From Lachnoclostridium sp. UBA7122 (GTDB taxonomy: Bacteria; Bacillota; Clostridia; Lachnospirales; Lachnospiraceae), in the NCBI GenBank assembly GCA_002493085.1, contig DKXQ01000199.1, positions 641-11,565 of the forward strand: a stretch of 10,925 nucleotides of DNA, given 5' to 3'. Made by a program: the position numbers and the translations under genes. Under the pieces are notes generated by a model. That model was not told the origin of the DNA and searched no databases. It saw only the letters and a program-made list of their open reading frames with translations. This document shows, piece by piece, positions 6,827 to 10,925 of this stretch. Position 1 is the first letter of the stretch. Each line of letters begins with the position of its first letter.

Positions 6827-8374
6827 ATGACATTCTGGACAATTATCTGTAATATTAATTACTATGATATATTTGGTGCTTTTGATAAACTTAAAATTAT
6901 AAACTGGAAACAGCCAGCATCTATTGAAACAGGCGATATTGTATATATTTATGTAACAAAACCCTTTCAGGAAATCCGGTTTAAATGCATGGTAAATAAA
7001 ACTGGAATACCATATACTGATACTATTATTGACGATTCCGAATTTGATTTTGTTGAGCCAGAAGATATACATGATGATATCTATATGGAGATAGAGCTTA
7101 TAGAAAAGTTTAAAGAAGGAATGTTTCCTTATAGTGAATTAAAAGAAAATGGATTAAAAAATATCCAGAGTCCCAGCAGGATAGTTTCTGCATTGCAGGT
7201 ATATCTGGATGAAAAGGAACGAACAGGGAAAATATCTAGAAACCATGCAAACATAGAGTTCTGGCGGCAAAAATACAAAGAACGAAGAAAAATTATTGCA
7301 AATTCCAAAAAGCCTGTGGAAAACTATGATAAAAATATAATTTTATATGGTCCGCCAGGAACTGGCAAAACATATTATACAGCAATTTATGCAGTTGCTA
7401 TCTGTGATGGAAAGTCCATTGTTGAATTGTCAGATTACAGTACAGTTATAAAGCGTTATAATGAATTGAAAGAAGAAAGGCGTATTGTATTTACAACATT
7501 CCACCAGTCATATGGCTATGAAGAGTTTATAGAAGGGATAAGGCCTTATATTGTGTCTGGCAGTGATGGAGAATACACAGGAAATATAGGGTACAGGGTT
7601 GAACCAGGCATATTCAGAAGGTTTTGTGATATTGCACAAAGGCATATCACGGATTTGGCAGCAGATATATCAAAAACTTCCCAGAATTATGTGTTTATAA
7701 TTGATGAAATCAACAGAGGCAATATTTCAAAAATCTTTGGTGAGCTTATTACTTTGATAGAGCCGTCAAAGCGCAAAGATGCAGATGAGGCAGTTGAAGC
7801 TATACTGCCGTATTCAGGTAAACCTTTTAGTATACCTGGCAATATTTATATTCTTGGAACTATGAATACAGCTGACCGCTCTATTGCAATAATGGATACT
7901 GCACTGCGCAGACGGTTTAAATTTATTGAAATGATGCCAGATATATCTGTGATTAAAGATGTTAAGATAGAGGCAGACGGAGAAACTCTTGATGTATCAA
8001 AGATGCTGGATATTATTAACAAAAGGATTGAGCTGCTTTATGACCGTGAGCATATGATAGGGCATGCTTTTTTCACAGAACTAATATCAGAACCATCCAT
8101 AGAAAAACTTGCATCTGTTTTTGAAAAATCTGTTATCCCGCTGCTGCAGGAGTATTTTTATGAAGATTATGAAAAAATCCAGCTTATTCTGGGAGATAAT
8201 GGAAAGACAGGACAGGATAAAGATTTAAAATTTATAATGGATACAGAGGTAGCGCCAGAAAGTATCTTTGCAGGCAATATAGATGATACCGGACTGCCAG
8301 AAAGACAGTATAAGTTTAACCATGATGCACTGTATAATATCCAGAGTTACAAAAAGATTGCTCCAGAGCTGTAG
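6827..8374 (+). CDS. mcrB: McrB-type AAA+ GTPase with N-terminal EVE/PUA-like domain
   Basis: Motor and DNA-recognition subunit of a modification-dependent restriction system; in the E. coli model it recognises methylated DNA, forms rings, hydrolyses GTP and drives the McrC nuclease. It is 515 aa. Residues 1 to about 125 resemble an EVE domain (FWTIICNINYYDIFGAFDKL, GDIVYIYVTKP, ending in LQVYLDEKE), a fold that binds modified bases. The AAA+ module has Walker A GPPGTGKT (175-182), Walker B with DEINRGN (293-299), the McrB motif GTMNTADRS (344-352) and LRRRF (360-364). The start has a modest AGG at 6815-6817. No Met codon lies between residue 99 and the AAA+ core, so an internally started short form like E. 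coli McrBS is not evident. mcrC follows after 44 nt. The modification recognised cannot be predicted. Confidence 0.93.
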   Translation: MTFWTIICNINYYDIFGAFDKLKIINWKQPASIETGDIVYIYVTKPFQEIRFKCMVNKTGIPYTDTIIDDSEFDFVEPEDIHDDIYMEIELIEKFKEGMFPYSELKENGLKNIQSPSRIVSALQVYLDEKERTGKISRNHANIEFWRQKYKERRKIIANSKKPVENYDKNIILYGPPGTGKTYYTAIYAVAICDGKSIVELSDYSTVIKRYNELKEERRIVFTTFHQSYGYEEFIEGIRPYIVSGSDGEYTGNIGYRVEPGIFRRFCDIAQRHITDLAADISKTSQNYVFIIDEINRGNISKIFGELITLIEPSKRKDADEAVEAILPYSGKPFSIPGNIYILGTMNTADRSIAIMDTALRRRFKFIEMMPDISVIKDVKIEADGETLDVSKMLDIINKRIELLYDREHMIGHAFFTELISEPSIEKLASVFEKSVIPLLQEYFYEDYEKIQLILGDNGKTGQDKDLKFIMDTEVAPESIFAGNIDDTGLPERQYKFNHDALYNIQSYKKIAPEL

Positions 8375-8418
8375 AATTAATAATTAACAAAAGATTTGAA
8401 AGATTATATTGTGCTAAT

Positions 8419-9738
8419 ATGATAAAATTAATTGAAGTAAAAGAATTTGATAAAATTATCTGCAATGCAGATTACAAATATGATGACAGGTATAAATACA
8501 TTGAACCGCCAGTATTTGATAAGCTGAAAGCGTTTATATGCGGATATGCTGGCAGTGGTGGCAATGCAGATGTGCTGGATTTTATGCGTATTGGCTTTAA
8601 AAGAGAAGCTGGTGATATAATTACAATCCAGAATTATGCTGGATTAATACAGGTTAGTGAAAACTGCCAGATACAGGTCCTGCCTAAAATATCCTTATGC
8701 AACAATAATGATGATACCAGTAACAGGCGCACAAAGCGTATTTTTTTAAATATGCTTTGCAGTATAGGAGATTTTCCATATAAAACATTTAATGATGCAT
8801 CTCTTAGTATTGATAAAATGAATCTCTATGAAATTTTTATCAGAATGTATCTTAAGGAAACCAGACAGCTTGTAAAACATGGTATTAAATCCGCATATAC
8901 AGCACAGGAAAATAATCTGGGGTACTGTAAAGGCAAGCTTCTTATAAGCCAGCACGTCCAGCATAATATAATGCATAAAGAGCGTTTTTATGTAGCATAT
9001 GATGAATTTTTGCAGGACAGGCCTGAAAACAGGCTGGTAAAGGCTACACTGTTAAAATTGCAGAAACAGACAGGAAGTGCAGAAAACAGCAGGGAAATCA
9101 GACAGCTTCTGGCAATGTTTGGAATGGTAAATCCATCAGTAAATTATCAGAAAGATTTATCAGAATCAGTTATGGACAGGAGTATGAAAGACTACAGGAT
9201 ACTTTTACCATGGTCTGAAGTGTTTTTAACAAATAAAGGTTTTACGGCATTTTCAGGTGGCAAAAATTCCAGAGCATTGCTTTTTCCAATGGAAAAATTA
9301 TATGAAAGTTATGTAGCACAGCAGATTAAAAAAGTTTTTGTTCCAATGGGCTGGGATGTTTCAATCCAGGACAGAGGACATTATTTATTTAATTACAGAA
9401 ATGGAAAAACATGCAGGCAGTTTGGCCTCTGTCCGGATATTGTCTTACAAAAAGATGGCCATGTAGTTATTATGGATACAAAATGGAAGCACCTTGAGGA
9501 TAATCCCAGAGCTAATTATGGGATAAAACAGGCAGATATGTACCAGATGTATGCATATTCTAAAAAGTATGGCACACCAGATATATGGCTGCTGTATCCT
9601 GTAAATGAAGAAATGCGTGGAAAAGAGCAGATTTTTTTTAATAGTGGGGATGGTACATATGTAAAACTTCATTTCGTGGATTTGGACAATATAACAGATA
9701 ATATTAAAGAACTGTACAATAATTTGTGCTGCCGGTAA
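8419..9738 (+). CDS. mcrC: McrC nuclease subunit of McrBC restriction system
   Basis: Endonuclease partner of McrB, cutting DNA after McrB-driven translocation. At 439 aa, it has the N-terminal McrC domain (about 1-200), including LYEIFIRMYLKETRQLVKHG in outline, GYCKGKLLISQH and FLQDRPENRLVKATL. The C-terminal PD-(D/E)XK domain follows FPMEKLYESYV: Pro339-Asp340, Asp353 and Lys355 in MDTKWK. The spacing Asp-x12-Asp-x-Lys equals that recalled for E. coli McrC (Asp244, Asp257, Lys259), so the active site looks complete. Gln371 follows in KQADMYQMYAY. The start at 8419 fits the family N-terminus (MIKLIEVKEF) but has no good ribosome site, so translational dependence on mcrB is possible. It is the second gene of the unit, and mnmA begins 21 nt after its stop. 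Confidence 0.93.
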   Translation: MIKLIEVKEFDKIICNADYKYDDRYKYIEPPVFDKLKAFICGYAGSGGNADVLDFMRIGFKREAGDIITIQNYAGLIQVSENCQIQVLPKISLCNNNDDTSNRRTKRIFLNMLCSIGDFPYKTFNDASLSIDKMNLYEIFIRMYLKETRQLVKHGIKSAYTAQENNLGYCKGKLLISQHVQHNIMHKERFYVAYDEFLQDRPENRLVKATLLKLQKQTGSAENSREIRQLLAMFGMVNPSVNYQKDLSESVMDRSMKDYRILLPWSEVFLTNKGFTAFSGGKNSRALLFPMEKLYESYVAQQIKKVFVPMGWDVSIQDRGHYLFNYRNGKTCRQFGLCPDIVLQKDGHVVIMDTKWKHLEDNPRANYGIKQADMYQMYAYSKKYGTPDIWLLYPVNEEMRGKEQIFFNSGDGTYVKLHFVDLDNITDNIKELYNNLCCR

Positions 9739-9759
9739 AGGCAGCAGAATGGAGATTAT

Positions 9760-10860
9760 ATGAAAAACAAAACTGTTGTAACTGGCATGTCGGGCGGTGT
9801 TGATTCTTCTGTTGCTGCCTATATTTTAAAAGAACAGGGCTATAATGTAATTGGTGTGACAATGCAGATATGGCAGGATAGCAGTGTCCAGATGCGTGAA
9901 ATGGAAGGCGGGTGCTGCGGGCTTTCTGCTGTAGAGGATGCGAGGCGCGTTGCAGAACAGTTAAATATACCCTATTATGTTATGAATTTTAAAGACGAGT
10001 TCAAAAAGAAAGTAATTAACTATTTTATAGAAGAGTACAGGAGAGGATATACACCCAATCCATGTATTGCATGTAACAAATATCTTAAATGGGATGCCCT
10101 TTTAAGGCGCGCTATGGAAATAGGTGCAGATTATATTGCTACAGGACATTATGCACATATAATAAAACTTGAAAATGGCCGGTATACTGTAAGTGAATCC
10201 GCAGCAGGAAAAAAAGACCAGACCTATGTGCTTTATAACCTTAGCCAGTACCAGCTTATGCATACACTTATGCCAGATGGGGCATATAATAAAGAAGAGA
10301 TAAGGGCTATTGCACAAAAGGCCGGCTTAAACGTAGCACATAAGAGCGAAAGCCAGGATATCTGTTTTGTGCCTGACCATGATTATGTTGGATTTATTGA
10401 GAGGGAAACAGGTGTAAAGTGCAGGATGGGAAATTTTGTTGATGAAGATGGCAATGTGCTTGGCATACATAAAGGAATTGAACATTATACAATAGGACAG
10501 AGAAAAGGTCTTGGACTGCCTGCGAAGCAGCCATATTTTGTAAAAGAAATCAGGCCAGAAACACGGGAAATTGTGCTTGGGGATGCCAGAAGTGTATTTA
10601 CAAATATAGTGTATGCTGATAATATAAATTATATGGCTGTAGAAAAGCTTACAGAAACACGCAGGCTTAAGGCAAAGATAAGGTATTCCCATGCTGGTGC
10701 AGAATGTGAAGTTACACCGTTTTCAAATGGCCGTCTTATGTGCAGGTTTGATGAAAAGCAGCGTGCTGTGACACCCGGACAGGCGGTAGTATTTTATGAC
10801 AATGGTTATATATTTGGCGGTGGAAGGATAATTGCAGAAAACTGGCACTCCAACGGCTAA
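9760..10860 (+). CDS. mnmA: tRNA-uridine 2-sulfurtransferase (2-thiolation of U34)
   Basis: Cytosolic ATP-dependent enzyme that thiolates the wobble uridine of tRNAs for Lys, Glu and Gln. The 366-aa length is typical. The N-terminal PP-loop ATPase has GMSGGVDSSVAAY (from about residue 8). NPCIACN contains the nucleophile Cys102, and SQDICFVPD holds the persulfide-carrying Cys202, matching the two catalytic cysteines of the family. DYIATGHYAHI and YTIGQRKGLGLP are also conserved. The C-terminal beta-barrel ends in AVTPGQAVVFYDNGYIFGGG. The start has GGAG at 9751-9754. It lies 21 nt downstream of mcrC with no terminator between, so it is probably cotranscribed with mcrBC at least in part, although it is a housekeeping gene. 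No cysteine desulfurase partner is in the window. Confidence 0.96.
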   Translation: MKNKTVVTGMSGGVDSSVAAYILKEQGYNVIGVTMQIWQDSSVQMREMEGGCCGLSAVEDARRVAEQLNIPYYVMNFKDEFKKKVINYFIEEYRRGYTPNPCIACNKYLKWDALLRRAMEIGADYIATGHYAHIIKLENGRYTVSESAAGKKDQTYVLYNLSQYQLMHTLMPDGAYNKEEIRAIAQKAGLNVAHKSESQDICFVPDHDYVGFIERETGVKCRMGNFVDEDGNVLGIHKGIEHYTIGQRKGLGLPAKQPYFVKEIRPETREIVLGDARSVFTNIVYADNINYMAVEKLTETRRLKAKIRYSHAGAECEVTPFSNGRLMCRFDEKQRAVTPGQAVVFYDNGYIFGGGRIIAENWHSNG

Positions 10861-10870
10861 AGCACGTTGG
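10850..10870 (+). terminator. Possible weak hairpin terminator over the mnmA stop codon
   Basis: CCAACG (10850-10855) pairs with CGTTGG (10865-10870), extended by GC (10856-10857) with GC (10862-10863) across a bulged A. The mnmA stop codon lies in the loop. It is followed by GTTCTTAAG, not a proper T run, so termination would be weak. Confidence 0.35.
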
Positions 10871-10878
10871 GTTCTTAA

Positions 10879-10899
10879 GATAGTGTAACTTTATCTGGG
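10879..10899 (+). repeat. 21-bp repeat, copy B (inverted partner at 5091-5111)
   Basis: This begins GATAGTGTAACTTT and ends CTGGG, 20 of 21 identical to copy A on the opposite strand. It lies 18 nt after the mnmA stop. Together the two copies bracket the glycosyltransferase-mcrBC-mnmA block. The window ends 26 nt later, so it is unclear whether a larger element starts here. Confidence 0.6.
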
Positions 10900-10925
10900 T
10901 ATATGAAAGTTTAGATATATTGTAC

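Noticed and set aside
6543..6842. Open frames on both strands across the end of the glycosyltransferase gene
   Set aside because: They overlap the conserved C-terminal SRY motif region and the mcrB promoter, and lack start signals.

Overview
The window is AT-rich DNA with frequent AGA/AGG and ATA codons, good Shine-Dalgarno sites, a T-box leader and a class 'IlvB with a cysteine-rich insertion' protein. Together these suggest a low-GC Clostridia, most likely a Lachnospiraceae gut commensal. The family assignment is inferred from protein style and the species cannot be named.

Left part (1-2511): the 3' part of a T-box riboswitch with its intrinsic terminator controls ilvB-ilvN, the large and small subunits of acetolactate synthase, the first shared enzyme of branched-chain amino acid synthesis.

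Middle part (2539-4989) is a decayed zone. A NarL/LuxR response regulator on the minus strand and an ABC-2 type permease on the plus strand meet head to head at about 3150-3160. Both lack their 5' ends there: the regulator has no start codon, and the permease lacks its N-terminal membrane segment. This looks like a deletion or inversion breakpoint. A minus-strand Rpn-family (PD-(D/E)XK) nuclease gene follows, broken by an internal deletion and frameshift. It has a visible -10 element and its own strong minus-strand terminator.

Right part (5257-10860), all on the plus strand: a multi-pass GT-C-like glycosyltransferase, then a McrBC modification-dependent restriction system whose McrB carries an N-terminal EVE/PUA-like domain, then mnmA (tRNA 2-thiouridylase). 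A near-consensus sigma-A promoter overlaps the glycosyltransferase stop codon. A 10-bp-arm dyad is centred exactly on its -10 box, so mcrB-mcrC, and probably mnmA by readthrough, appear to form a unit repressed by an unknown regulator. Two near-identical 21-bp sequences in inverted orientation bracket this right-hand block (5091-5111 and 10879-10899).

No tRNA, rRNA, CRISPR array or intact transposase was seen. The best candidates for follow-up are the operator-like dyad and the EVE-McrBC unit, the flanking inverted 21-mers, the head-to-head truncation junction, and the four-cysteine insertion in IlvB.
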